A stretch of 64,000 nucleotides of DNA from Patiria pectinifera (taxonomy: Eukaryota; Echinodermata; Asteroidea; Valvatida; Asterinidae), in assembly GCA_029964075.1 (NCBI GenBank), contig CM057150.1:1054001-1118000 (forward strand), in the 5' to 3' direction. Made by a program: the position numbers and the translations under genes. Shown here piece after piece: positions 20,427 to 32,720 of this stretch. The stretch's first letter is position 1; each line of letters begins with the position of its first letter. The notes under the pieces were generated by a model. It saw nothing but the letters and a program-made list of their open reading frames with translations. It did not search any database and was not told the DNA's origin.

Positions 20427-20710
20427 GTTCAGTGCATATCCGGCAAACTAACGTTTACTAACATGACTAAAGGTTTGCCGTCTCCGACAAAATATCCACA
20501 GCCTTTTTTTTACTCACCATTTGGCTAATTAATGCCCACACAACACATACATCGAAATGCTATAGTTGCAAGCATGTCACCTGCGAAATTGTAGACCTTA
20601 AATCCAATTTTGAGGCAAGTTTTTGGCAGTTCAAACTTCAAAAACCATCCACCATGTCCACGTCATTCTAATTCTCCATGCTCAAGTCAACCAGTATATG
20701 GTCTGTGTGG

Positions 20711-21619
20711 GTGTCGGACGCTTCGCCCCATTTCCACGTCGCCCCATGTCACTTCGCCCCTAACCACTTCGCCCCATCCCCGCTTCGCCCCATTCCCGCT
20801 TCGCCCCATCCCCGCTTCGCCCCATCCCCACTTCGCCCCATCCCCACTTCGCCCCATCCCCACTTCGCCCCATGTACTAGGTGAAGGCTAGGGGTGCAGA
20901 CCAAATAAACTGCCAAAGACCCCAGATAATAAATGCTCCCAATTCTAGAAACTTAGGAAAAATACAAACTCTCTGATGAGGTGCTCGAGACACAGATGAG
21001 AGAAATGATGGCTCTATCCCATTCAGAGACGCCTCTCCTATTGGCTTGTGATTAAAATCATCAGCCGCTGGATTGAAAAGAATCCGTAGGTATGGGTCAG
21101 TGAGTTAAAAGGAACTCACTGCCTTGAGGGAAATGTTCCGTCAAAATTTGTCTGATATGTGACACTTACAACTTCATTTAGATGAGATTGGTTCCTCCAA
21201 GAGTGAAATTAGGATGTCAAAGGTATTGTCGTTCTCAGATAAGTGGGAGACGGGTTGGTATAGCCGGGTTGGGAACAAAGTTGGATCTTTTACTTCAAGC
21301 TTTTTTCTCGGTAGGGGAGAGCCTAGCTCGAGAGGTTGGTTATGAATTGTTCATTTGGTGATGGGCTAATTCTTTCCGTTGGTTAGCAATTAGTGAATCT
21401 GTTAAAATTGTTTTTTAAGCCAATAAAATAGATGATTTTTTATTTACATGTAACTGCTGGGGCGAAGTGGGGATGGGGCGAAGTGGGAATGGGGCGAAGT
21501 GGGGATGGGGCGAAGTGGGAATGGGGCGATGTGGGGATGGGGCAAAGTGGGGGATGGGGCGAAGTGGTTAGGGGCGAAGTGACATGGGGCGACGTGGAAA
21601 TGGGGCGAAGTGTCTGACA
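20711..21619. mobile_element. Element with minisatellite inverted arms
   Basis: The left arm (20711-20876) is GTGTCGGACGCTTCGCCCC.. followed by ~10 copies of a 16-bp unit CACTTCGCCCCATCCC. The right arm (21459-21619) is its reverse complement in the same order, including the variant units TTTCCACGTCGCCCC, ATGTCACTTCGCCCC and TAACCACTTCGCCCC. Thus the ends are long TIRs made of an ordered minisatellite. The ~580-bp centre has no gene. No TSD could be read. Confidence 0.78.
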
Positions 21620-21694
21620 TTCATATGTGTGCGTGATTCCCAAAGTATTCTGGGTAGGTGTTAGACTTGGCCAAGTCAGTTCGCGCAAGGACTA

Positions 21695-21759
21695 TAGTTA
21701 ACCATGCATTGGTCGACTAACGCTTGCCCGAACTTTGTCTAGTCGACGATGGTTAACTA
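21695..21759. repeat. Inverted repeat TAGTTAACCAT..GTCGACTA
   Basis: The arms TAGTTAACCAT(GCATTG)GTCGACTA and TAGTCGACGATGGTTAACTA face each other across ~20 bp. A further TAGTCGAC lies just downstream. Probably a degraded small element. Confidence 0.65.
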
Positions 21760-21956
21760 CGCTAGTCGACTATTTGGGGTCAACCACCAAACTAAATAAA
21801 CTTAGCCGCGTTATGGGCCCCGTTCTCAACCGCGGTATCAAAATCTCAAACACATACAGTAAAAGGTGGTTGCCTCTCTGCTTGTAGTGAAAGGATTTCT
21901 TTGACTTTCCCAACGAAATGTTAAAGTTATACAATAAATGTACTATTTTTTATGCT

Positions 21957-22762
21957 TTCATCTAACCGAACCTTCTATTGGGCACGTCATATTTTGGAGG
22001 GGGCCAATTCGGTCCACTAATTAGCTGTTAATTAAGGCCCTATCGAGGAGTCTCCATTTTCCACTCTAAAAGTGCACAAATATTAAACTGAATGCTGCTG
22101 ACCTATAACACCCCTTTAAAACAAAATGTACCCCACATAGTTTTATAAATTTGAATTTTTATTGCATAATCCATTTCATCCATCTACTGGGAAGATCATC
22201 TTTTGGAGGGGGCCAATTCGGTCCACTAATTAGCTGTTAATTAAGGCCCTATCGAGGAGTCTCCATTTTCCACTCTAAAAGTGCACAAAAGGGAATGCTG
22301 CTGACCTATAACACCCCTTTAAAACGAAATGTACCCCACATAGTTTTATAAATTTGAATTTTTATTGCATAATCCATTTCATCCATCTATTGGGAAGATC
22401 AAATTTTGGAGGGGGCCAATTCGGTCCACTAATTAGCTGTTAATGAAGGCCCTATCGAGGAGTCTCCATTTTCCACTCTAAAAGTGCACAAAACTGAATG
22501 CTTTGACCTATAACACCCCCTTTAAAACAAAATGTACCCCACATAGTTTTACAAATTTGAATTTTTATTGCATAATCCATTTCATCCATCTACTGGGAAG
22601 ATCAAATTTTGGAGGGGGCCAATTCGGTCAACTAATTAGCTGTTAATTAAGGCCCTATCGAGGAGTCTCCATTTTCCACTCTAAAAGTGCACAAAACTGA
22701 ATGCTGCTGACCTATAACACCCCTTTAAAACAAAATGTACCCCACATAGTTTTACAAATTTA
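21957..22762 (+). repeat. 203-bp satellite, four copies, first orientation
   Basis: Landmark TTTTGGAGGGGGCCAATTC begins at 21992, 22201, 22404 and 22607, giving spacings of 209, 203 and 203. Each unit holds CCACTAATTAGCTGTTAATTAAGG, GAGTCTCCATTTTCCACTC and AAAACAAAATGTACCCCACA. This is the same monomer as the array at 41946-64000, but in the opposite orientation. A short hairpin (TTACAAAGTGTAAAT..ATTACACTTTGAAA, 22769-22807) sits just beyond its inner end. Confidence 0.95.
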
Positions 22763-25700
22763 AATTTACAAAGTGTAAATCAATTTTTTTAAAATTACAC
22801 TTTGAAAGAAAATGCAGACCACATGTTTGTAAACATTTTAATTTTGATGACGTTATTTATTTTATTCATTGGCAGACCACATTCGTGAAAAGGATTTTTT
22901 TTTCAACAATGAGGAATTCATTACAGGCATAACGACGATCGATTTGCGCTCTCAATAATCAGAAACCTGATTCAATTGACATAATTATCATACCCAGTGT
23001 TAACAATGATAATTGGTTTTGTCCACAATCGGCATTTAAACTAAAGAGAAAACAAAGGAGAAGGTTAAACAAAAAAAAAAATTCTTCTTAAAAATCAGAC
23101 ATCCCTCCCCTCCAGATATTTTTCTTTATAAAAATGTATGTAATCAAGATATTGACATAGAAGAAATCTACACTCAGTGGTGGGGAAACTCCCTCAAAGG
23201 GGGGGGGGGGTCGGATACTGGACACCAAATCACGATAAAGGTTATCAAAAAGGAGCATTTCAAGGAGCACTTGTGCTGTTTGTAACAAAATCACACGAAT
23301 TTTGGCATTGTTCTATATCTCATCACAACAAATTGTGGTGGACGATGCATTTGCACATCCCCTTAGTCAAAAGGTGTTGGACATATCCCCCCCCCCCTCG
23401 CGACTTGCATCCATGTAGATTACAGAAACAATATCCCAGAACATTATCCAGAACACAGCAGAGTACAGGTCTGAAGTCCTCGATATACACCCCTTTCAAA
23501 GTAATTTTCACCGTTTTTATCGTGGCTGTATTGTGTGGTGTCGATACTAAGTCTGTATCTAGACATACGGCAAATTTGTATTCATCAATTGGAATATTCT
23601 TATTCCATCATTTTCAAGAAGCATACCTCTGATACAGTACTCATTGTATTGTTGTGTTCATTACTTATAATCGCTACTAAAGAGAGTTATTTTTTGTTTA
23701 CATCAAAATACATACGTCATAAAAATGGCACTTGACTCCTACTAAAGTAAATGTGCCTTTCGTTACACTTTTTAAACTTTAATTATCACTATGTAATTAG
23801 TCTTTTTCACCTTGAAATCGTCATAAAGTTGGATTGGAGAGGCCAAATTTCTTCTCTTGAAAGCCGATTTAAAGCCTAATGAAGATAGAGACACCTTTAA
23901 ACGTTACAGTGTATAATTCACAAATAGTTGGAAGGCCATTAATTATGAATTTGCATAACTAAAAGTAAAACACGTTCTTTGAATGTCGGTGTTCATGAAA
24001 ACGTTTGCATAGGCTGAAACTAATTTCATATAATTAATTTCACAATCAATATTACATCTACGGGACCATAAATTAATACTGTAATGAGACAAAACCGTAT
24101 CTTTGCACTGTTACAGAACTATAATGTTCGATGTTTGGGTAAACTATGTTTTCTTTGTCAGAAATTACTTTGAGCGAAATTAATACTGTCCATACAATAG
24201 ACGGAATCAGTAATCCTCATGTAGCTCCATTTTTTATACAGAAAGTGGCTCTGTACAAATACGCCGACGCTATTCTGTTATGTCATTGAAACGTTAAAAC
24301 AATTAGGCAAATCCAACATTGAAAGTGAAAAGAGAGTGACCACACTTCGTTAAATTGACCGTTATGCCATATTAAAATTATCTCCTAATAATTAATATAA
24401 TTCTTCTATTCGATTTTAAACTGTTATATACTGCATTATGTTTTACTATAGTACAAGAAACGTTACATAAAAAACACACAAGCGGATTGGTTAAGTAGCA
24501 TATATTTATTAAATTACTCATTAACTTGATTGGTTTAATAATCACATGAACCTCGCACTCCAACTATGACCAAAAGCCGAGGAATCCTTCATTCATTCCC
24601 TCGCTTTGATTTGTGTTCAATTCAATTCATTTTTCTTATTTAGAAAAGAGATACTTTTATGTTGTCTGTGTTTATATGTGCTTTTTAACTCTGTAGTCAA
24701 AGTATTTATGTACTTGTAGTCAAAGTATTTATGTGCTTGTGAATTGCGTTTCGCATGCTTCACCGGGATCTAAAAACGGAATTTGAAAAGTAGATATTTT
24801 TTCGTATTAACACTTCGTTGGAAACTTCATTTATTTTACCAAGGGTTGTGTTTCGTACGATTTCACGTTGATATATGCGCACTTGACAGTCAAATAAAAA
24901 AATTGTTAACAAAAACAGAAAACATTATTTTATCTCTATATGGGAAGGATCCGTACAAATTTAACGGAAGAATAATTTTGAGATGCAATGGGAGATGAAG
25001 CTAACTTGAAATGTAAATAATGTATACGCATAATGTGCAAACAAAATGCACGGCATTGAGTGCAACACTCGCACCAGTGAACCTTTTTGTGTTTCGCTGT
25101 TTCGCTAAAAAAATATAGTAATATAAATAATGGAATTGAGGCACGCCTGATAAGTTTTATAATTCTTTTTATCCGTGAACAGATCCTAGGCGGTTTTTAA
25201 CTTTCTTCTTAAAAAGTGGTCTATGATTTTTTTTTTTCATTGCGAAAAAAATAAATGTGTTAGGCCTACTGTTGACTGTTTTTCTGCTACATACACGTTG
25301 TTTTAATTGTCATACATGTGCACGGATTTGTGAGTACATGTACAGCCGTGCGTTATGGTGTAAGGGACAGACTGTGGCCTGGAATGCGCCCGATTATAGG
25401 CTACAAAATGCGTTTGGAACGAAATGATATTAATCGTTAATAACATTTAATAGTAGCTATAGATAAACATCCACTCAGCCATTCCTTAAAAACGCTTGTT
25501 CATGTGTTATTCGTGCGAGAACGAATTCTGGGTCCACCTCTCGACATCCAAAATCGGGGTTATTCAGTGGTAGTAGTAATTCCCAAAACGAAGGAAACAA
25601 TTGAACTAAATCATCAAACAAGAAAGTGCAAATACAGCGACAACTATTAATCAACGATGTTTTTCATCACTACAACGCAGGAGCCCTAACTGATACTGTT

Positions 25701-25789
25701 AACTGTAACGTTTGCAGTTTGTATGTCCACTGATTAATGTGAGCTATGACCAATCTACGTAGCTCCGGATCTACTATGTGTGATCGTTT
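22763..25789. other. AT-rich non-coding stretch
   Basis: No gene recognised. It contains G and C runs near 23198 and 23390, and a 23-bp tandem duplication (24692-24714, 24715-24737). It lies 3' of the minus-strand protease pseudogene and inside the inverted satellite arrays, so it may be the 3' flank of that unit. Confidence 0.55.
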
Positions 25790-26680
25790 TCAAACTTGGA
25801 GAGTGATGTACATCCTAAGTTTGTTAGCATTGTCGTCTCTGATTTGTTTAGATTTCAGGCTGATTTCTTCGGCATACAAGCAGCAGAATACTCCGCAACT
25901 CGCCAAATCTGTTTGCTGTGTACATACTGCTTGCCTGGCCGAAGAAGACTGCTGATCTTGTAGAACACTTGGATCTTGACACCAATATCTGTTCTTTCTA
26001 CCATTTTGGAAAAAATGCAAGAAAGCACGTCCATGGTGAACCCTTTTTTGGCGAGTGTCGGAACTGCAACTTAGTGAATCAAAGCACTTGAACTGGTTCT
26101 GGATGTTGTCCAAAACATAAAGAGTATAGTGCCTGTTTTCGAGAAGTGGGAAAACATGATGTCGCAAAATTTGTCACCGTCAATAAATGCTTTTGAGACT
26201 GATCAATATGTTTGAGGTGTTGGCTGCTCGTTAATGATCTTCAAGGTTTCATGGCAGTGCAAGGCCCATAACCTCACTTGATCTACATCTGCATTTACGA
26301 TTTCGCACAGTTGACTGAGATAAAAATCAACGAAAACTCCACTTAACCAACCAGGACTATAGTTTGGGTAGATATGTTTCAAACGCTTCAACAAAGACGA
26401 TTTGGGGATGTTTATTGATCATGGCCAATTGGTGGAAGGATAGAAAATCTTTTGTTTTCTCGTCACGTACGGCAACGCTGTGTATATTGTTTTCATCAAT
26501 GGAGGCCCACAGAAGTTGTACAAATTCCTCTTCCTTTGCACTTACTGTAAACAAGTTGTCGGAGTCAAACGATACTGGTGGAGATAAAATGTTGTCTTCT
26601 GTTGACTGATTTTTTTCATAAAAAATAAATACCCCGTCGCGGAAACTCGACTTGTAAAACGAAGAGCAGTAGTTGCTTGA
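25790..26680 (-). pseudogene. 3' part of USP-Ulp1 fusion: Ulp1/C48 protease
   Basis: Minus-strand continuation of the gene at 38869-40763, separated from it by the retrotransposon 26681-38863. The first codons finish the USP fold (..FRDGVFIFYEKN, like the USP xxYxLFYE end). A linker of ~90 residues follows. Then come Ulp1-type landmarks: WLSGVFVDFYLSQL, then ENRHYTLYVLDN (candidate catalytic His), FKCFDSL (Asp), and QTDLASCGVFCC (Gln and nucleophile Cys). The order His-Asp-Gln-Cys fits the C48 family, which cleaves SUMO/NEDD8-like conjugates. The reading is broken by a frame change near 26375, a TGA near 26202 and another frame change near 26170. All catalytic residues are still present. The last codon before the stop is at 25793. 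Confidence 0.75.
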
Positions 26681-27396
26681 TGTCACAGGTCAGCCTGATA
26701 TTTTACGCCAAGTATAAGTTCCTTAGGATTTGTTTGAACTACGTGTGGCGAAGTTTGCCCTAGTTCCTTTTATATACACATTTTATGCAAATTTAGGTGT
26801 GGTCCTGCATAGTTTACTTCTATGTGTGGCATGTGCAGGTAAACTTTCTAAAGGTTAAATTAGCATACTATACTGGCTCGCTGAAGTGTGCACATACATG
26901 CATTGGGTGCAGTTTTTAGTCAGAAGCAGACAGGCTCGTGGTGCGATAGCACACTGTAGAGCGGTAGCTCCAACATTTTGAAGAGTTTGAGTGGATGTTT
27001 GAGAATCCAGATAAGGCGATAGCCTACCCTTCAGCAGCGTTAGTTGCAGAGAGATTTTTCTTGCCATTTTGGGCTGGAAGTTTGCCTGGTCTGAAGAGCT
27101 GTGTTTTAGACAGCGAATTTTGCATCCTCTGACGGCGGTGGTCCAAGTTTTAGGAGCCAGTAATGTACTGTAAGTTTCATTTTAATATTTGTTGCATTAG
27201 TATAAAGTAATTAATTCATTTAAACATCAGTGAATGTATCAATTTTGCTGGATCTGTATTGTACCTTGTGCATATTTGAATGCGTTACATTGCAAATCCG
27301 CTTTATGGGACACGCCCCTTTTGGGCTGATAAAAATATTTTTGAGTAATCAGTTGATTCTATAATTCCAGCCTGAAAATAGGGTAGGTGGTTATTA

Positions 27397-30300
27397 GCTG
27401 TTTCGGTGTACACACCGAAACAGCTCTTGTTTTCGTTAAGATTTTTTTTTTAGCTGTTTCGGTTACACACCGAAACAGCTCTTGTTTTCGTTAAGATTTT
27501 TTTTTTTCTTTTTAGCTGTTTCGGCAATTCAGCCGAAACAGCTCTTGTTTTCGTTAAGATTTTTTTTTCTTTTTTTTTTCTCCTTTTTCAGACTTTTTCT
27601 CCATAGGTTTAACACACGTTTCTTCTACCAGTCCACTTTGCCACTTTTTTAAATCCGATTGATTTCAGACTTGGTACATACTTAGACCACCACCCACAGA
27701 TGGTCCTAGAAGAAATTTGTGATCATGACGTCATCAGGTGTCAGGTTACATCACATTAAAGATGCATTTTTCCCCATATGTTTTGTACACGTTTTAAAAC
27801 ACTCCAGTTTGGCACTTTCGTAAATCCGATCGACGTTACACTTATTACACACTTAGACCATCACCCACAGATGGTCCTAGAAGAGATTTGTGATCATGAC
27901 GTCATCAGGTGTCAGGTTACATCACATTAAAGATGCATTTTTCCCCATATGTTTTGTACACGTTTTAAAACACTCCAGTTTGGCATCTTCGTAAATCCGA
28001 TCGACTTTAAACTTAATTCATACTTAGACCACCATCCACTGATGGTTGTAGACTAAATTAGTGATCGTGACGTCATCAAGTGTCAGGTTATGTCACATTA
28101 AAGATGCATTTTTCCCCATAGGGTTTGTACATGTATTAAAACGCTCCATTTCGGCACTTTCGTTAATCCGATCGACGTTACACTTGGTACACACTTAGAC
28201 CATCACCCACAGATGGTCCTTGAAAAAATTCGTGATCGTGACGTCATCAGGTGTCACGTTACTTTACATTAAAGATGCACATTTCCCCTATATGTTTTGT
28301 ACTCGTTTTAAAACACTCCACCTTGGCACCTTCATAAATGCGATCGACCTCAGTCTTGATACATACTTAGACTACCACCCACAGATGGTCCTAGAAGAAA
28401 TTTGTGATCGTGGCGTCATCAGGTGTCAGGTTACATCACATTAAAGATGCATTTTTCCCCATAGGGTTTGTACACGTTTTAAAACACTCCACTTTGGCAC
28501 TTCTGTAAATTATGCGATCGACGTTAGACCTGGTACACACTTAGACTACCACCCACAGATGGTCCTTGAAAAAATTCGTGATCGTGACGTCATCAGGTGT
28601 CACGTTACTTTACATTAAAGATGCACATTTCCCCTATATGTTTTGTACTCGTTTTAAAACACTCCACCTTGGCATCTTCGTAAATCCGATCGACTTTAAA
28701 CTTAATTCATACTTAGACCACCATCCACTGATGGTTGTAGACTAAATTAGTGATCGTGACGTCATCAAGTGTCAGGTTATGTCACATTAAAGATGCATTT
28801 TTCCCCATAGGGTTTGTACACGTTTTAAAACACTCCACTTTGGCACTTCTGTAAATTATGCGATCGACGTTAGACCTGGTACACACTTAGACTACCACCC
28901 ACAGATGGTCCTAGAAGAAATTTGTGATCGTACCAATGCTGAGATGGGTTATAGATGAAAATTCATGTGATGTCATCATCAAATGTCATGTGACGTCCCT
29001 TAAAGGGGTATTTTGTTCTTTACAGGCCTATATTTACAGACCTATATGTTTGATTCGGTTATAACTTGACATGTATGTATAATGTGCTGTTATAGATGAC
29101 ATTTTTAGTGACGTCACTGATTGTTCATCACGTGCACAGAGTATTTCGAATATCCGAAACAGCTTGTGTTTGTCCACAAACACATCTCTAGTTTTTTTTT
29201 CTTCTCCTTTTTCAGACTTTTTCTCCATAGGTTTAACACACGTTTCTTCTGGCAGTCCACTTTGCCACTTTTATAAATCCGATTGATTTCAGACTTGGTA
29301 CATAGTTAGACTACCACCCACAGATGGTCCTAGAAGAAATTTGTGATCGTGACGTCATCAGGTGTCAGGTTACGTAACATTAAAGATGCATTTTTCCCCA
29401 TGTGTTTTGTACACGTTTTAAAACACTCAAGTTTGGCATCTTCGTAAATCCGATCGACTTTAAATTTAATTCATACTTAGACCAGCACCCACAGATGGTC
29501 CTAGACAAAATTCGTGATCGTGACATCATCAAGTGTCAGGTTACGTCACATTAAAGATGCATTTTTCGCCATAGGGTTTGTACACGTTTTAAAACACTCC
29601 ATTTCGGTACTTTCGTAAATCCGATCGACGTTACACTTGGTACACACTTAGACCATCACCCACAGATGGTCCTAAAATAAATTCGTGATCTTGACGTCAT
29701 CAGGTGTCACGTTACTTCACATTAAAGATGCACATTTTCCCCATAGGTTTTGTACACGTTTTAAAACGCTCCAGTTTGGCATCTTCGTAAATCCGATCGA
29801 CTTTAAACTTGGTACACACTTAGACCACTACCCATTGATGGTCCTAGAAGAAATTCGTCATCGTGGCGTCATGAGGTGTCAGGTTACATCATATTAAAGA
29901 TGCATCGTTTCCCTATTGGTTTTGTACACGTTTTTCTTCAAACTGAACTTCAGAAGTTCTAGTCTGATTGGGTTAAAACATGGTACATGAATGCATATTC
30001 ACATGGATGTGTTATAGATGGAAATTGAAGTGACATCATCATCAAATGTCATGTGAAGTCCCTTAAAGGGGCATTTTATTCTTTTATAGGTCTGTCTACA
30101 GGACTGAAATGTTCGATTTGGTTGTAACTTGACATGTACATATTCTAATGTGCTGTTATAGATGACATTTATAGTAACGTCACTGATTGTTCATCCCGTA
30201 CTCAGAGTATTTCAAATATCCGAAACAGCTTGTGTTTGTCCACAAACACATTTCTAGTTTCTTTTTTTTCTTCTCCTTTTTCAGACTTTTTCTCCATAGG

Positions 30301-31334
30301 TTTAACACACGTTTCTTCTACCAATCCACTTTGCCACTTTTTAAAATCCGATTGATTTCAGACTTGGTACATACTTAGACCACCACCCATAGATGGTCCT
30401 AGAAGAAATTTGTGATCGTGACGTCATCAGGTGTCGGGTTACGTCACATTAAAGATGCATTTTTCCCCATATGTTTTGTACACGTTTTAAAACACTCAAG
30501 TTTGGCATCTTCGTAAATCCGATCGACTTTAAACTTAATTCATACTTGGACCACCACCCACAGATGGTCCTAGACGAAATTCGTGATCGTGACGTCATCA
30601 AGTGTCAGGTTACGTCACATTAAAGATGCATTTTTCCACATAGGGTTTGTACATGTATTAAAACACTCCATTTCGGCACTTTCGTAAACCAGATCGACGT
30701 TACACTTGGTACACACTTAGACCATTACCCACAGATGGTCCGTGAAGAAACTCGTGATCGTGACGTCATCAGGTGTCATATTACTTCACATTAAAGATGC
30801 ACATTTTCCCCATAGGTTTTGTACATGTTTTTCTTCAAACTATAGGGCCTACACTTTGGCACTTTCGTAAATTTGATCGACTTTATGCTTGGTACACACT
30901 TAGACCACTACCCATAGATGGTCCTAGAAGAAATTCATCATCGTGGCGTCATGAGGTGTCAGGTTACGTCACATTAAAGATGCATTGGTTTCCCTATTGG
31001 TTTTGTACACGTTTTTCTTCAAACTGAACTTCAGAAGTACAAGTCTGATTGGGTTAAAACTTGGTATGCATATTCACATGGATGTGTTATAGATGGAAAT
31101 TGAAGTGGCATCATCATCAAATGTCATGTGAAGTCCCTTAAAGGGGCATTTTATTCTTTTATAGGTCTATATCTACAGAACTAAAATGTTCGATTTGGTT
31201 GTAACTTGACATGTACATATTATTATGTGCTGTTATAGATGACATTTATAGTGACGTCACTGATTGTTCATCCCGTGCTCAGAGTATTTCAAATATCCGA
31301 AACAGCTTGTGTTTGTCCACAAACACATTTCTAG
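27397..31334 (+). mobile_element. Helitron-like three-unit concatemer inside the LTR
   Basis: The insertion starts with three 56-62 bp units TAGCTGTTTCGG..CCGAAACAGCT..GTTAAGATTTTT (27395, 27451, 27513). Three long units follow (about 27560-29191, 29192-30257, 30258-31334). Each ends CCGAAACAGCTTGTG, a TGTGTTTG/CAAACACA hairpin and CTAG. A hairpin a few bases before CTRR is the hallmark of Helitron 3' ends. The 3' LTR shows the empty site, and the junctions can be read as a TTA duplication, so a different class cannot be excluded. No helicase gene is present. Confidence 0.6.
27640..31000 (+). repeat. ~171-bp tandem repeats with TGACGTCA sites
   Basis: GTCATCAGGTG landmarks recur at 27730, 27901, 28072, 28243, 28415 and onward at ~171-bp spacing: about 7 copies in the first long unit, then 4 and 4. 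Most copies contain TGACGTCA, the full CRE palindrome, and all share ACACTTAGACCA.CACCCA and CACATTAAAGATGCA. Non-coding. Confidence 0.88.
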
Positions 31335-31898
31335 TTATTATATTTAATATTATTTCAGGGCTCCTTTTTGTGGAGTTAAATCCACACGCCATTCACTGTT
31401 GGATCCACCCATTGGTTGGGGACTGCGCCGATACATCCCACCGGCCGATACCTCCCTGAGGCCCTTCCGCTCAAGACCAAGGTCGCGGATATCTGATCCT
31501 CCAAGCCCCAAGAATCGTCCACCACTTCTTTGTCAAGCAAGGACCGACCGGTTCGTGGACCGCTGGACAAAGACTCATCCTAAGAACTGTTAGCTTTTCG
31601 CCTTTCAGCGACTTCAGTAAAGCCCTTCGGTTTTGGGAGTGTCGATGTATAATGAATATGTATGTACTAATATTGGTCCTATAGGTCATGAAATTAGAGT
31701 ATGAATCTGGTGTTTGCATTTTATAATTTACATGGCAGAATTCTCCCCAATTGCTGATTTTGATATATTTGTGTAGATAGTGTAAATAAATAGTTGTACC
31801 CTGTAAATTTGCCTGCATTTATTATTTTGTCTGAGCGTTGTTATGATGAGACCGGGGACACATTGCGTATGAGAGGGTGGGGGACCGGGTTTGTGACA

Positions 31899-32720
31899 AT
31901 TGGGGGCTTGTCCGGGAAAAGCACACCAAATAGAGTGTGACGGACGTACATTTAGTTCAAGGTTTCTCCCAATGTAATGGTAGTGTAACGGACAGTCTAT
32001 GCACGTTTTTGTTGTCATTGCTTTCTAGCGCTGGTGCTCCGGCGGAGGGGCTCCGGCGGCGCAAGCCTGACCTGGTTTTGGGTCTGGCTGGCGCACGCTC
32101 CGGAAACAGGCTCCGGAAATAGGTTGCTTAAGTGGGTTTCTTTTGTTTGGGGACGCGGGAAAGGTTTGGCAAGATGCCGGGGTCATTGCAAGTTGTTACA
32201 ATTGTATACATTCGTTCAGACCTAGTGTATTTCTATGCTGGAAATCAACAGTCGTGGTACTGGTAGCAGTGTGGCAGGTTGACCACAGAGTTGTTGTGCT
32301 GAATAAATAAGAGTTTCTTCAGAAGTTGGAAATCCTGTGTGTTTGTCCCCTTTTCTTGTGTTTGGCCGGACTCGGAGGACAAGAGCCCAATAAGGTCCCG
32401 TTACAGTATGCTTCCTTTACTTGGTCGAGTCATATTGTACGCTCAGACATTGTAATCTATCGATGTAACTTTTCAGTCTTTACCGAGATTTGTGGAAATA
32501 ATGTACGATGATGAGAACTTTTTTTCCAAATGCTTACTGTCTCATTATCTGATGAATGTCTATATGCCTTTCAGGGTACATGCGCGATTTTTTTGGTAGC
32601 GCATTTTTGCTATTAGTATGCTAAGATTGCCGGTTTGTTGCAGCGGTCTTGGTGATAGCTTCGACGCTAGGCACATCGTGTACTGATCATATACATGTAC
32701 GCTTTGGTCCAATTTGCACT
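31899..32720 (+). other. Retrotransposon leader
   Basis: Untranslated leader between the 5' LTR and the likely gag start. A GC-rich patch with repeated GCTCCGG lies at 32030-32120. Short open frames here have no recognisable content. Confidence 0.6.
31901..31918 (+). promoter_or_regulatory. Primer-binding site, tRNA-Pro type
   Basis: TGGGGGCTTGTCCGGGAA lies two bases after the LTR end. It differs by one internal base, plus the last base, from the classical tRNA-Pro primer site TGGGGGCTCGTCCGGGAT. Confidence 0.85.

Larger units (their letters stand above)
16209..20503. mobile_element. MULE-like element blown up by nested insertions
   Basis: It starts GATAGTGGATATTTTGCC and its right end (20503), read inward on the other strand, is GGCTGTGGATATTTTGTC. 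The exact 9-bp sequence TTTTTTTTA flanks both sides (16200-16208 and 20504-20512). Its 4295 bp include insertions at 16388-16591 (8-bp TSD), 16686-18034 (TAA), 18091-20140 (TTAG) and 20337-20426 (9-bp TSD). Removing these and one TSD each leaves ~578 bp, nearly the 571-bp length of its uninterrupted relative at 17153-17723. It encodes no transposase. Confidence 0.85.
26681..31898 (+). repeat. 5' LTR, split by a 3.9-kb insertion
   Basis: 26681-27396 and 31335-31898 together match the 3' LTR (37566-38863). Without the insertion and a 3-bp duplication it is 1277 bp versus 1298 bp. A TATATA lies 90 bp from the start (26771) and an AATAAA near 31788. It ends TTGTGACA before the PBS. The copies differ by small indels and scattered substitutions, so the insertion is not recent. 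Confidence 0.9.

Noticed and set aside
20610-21688. Histidine/phenylalanine/proline-rich open frames
   Set aside because: They follow the CTTCGCCCC minisatellite arms exactly.
23088-23735. Short overlapping open frames near G and C runs
   Set aside because: No recognisable domain, no splice context, and they span homopolymers.
27640-31000. CRISPR-like regular repeats
   Set aside because: The repeats are ~171 bp, continuous and without unique spacers, and lie in a eukaryotic transposon inside an LTR.
31211-32511. Open frames in the LTR and leader
   Set aside because: They occur in both LTR copies or in the leader and have no gag or pol similarity.
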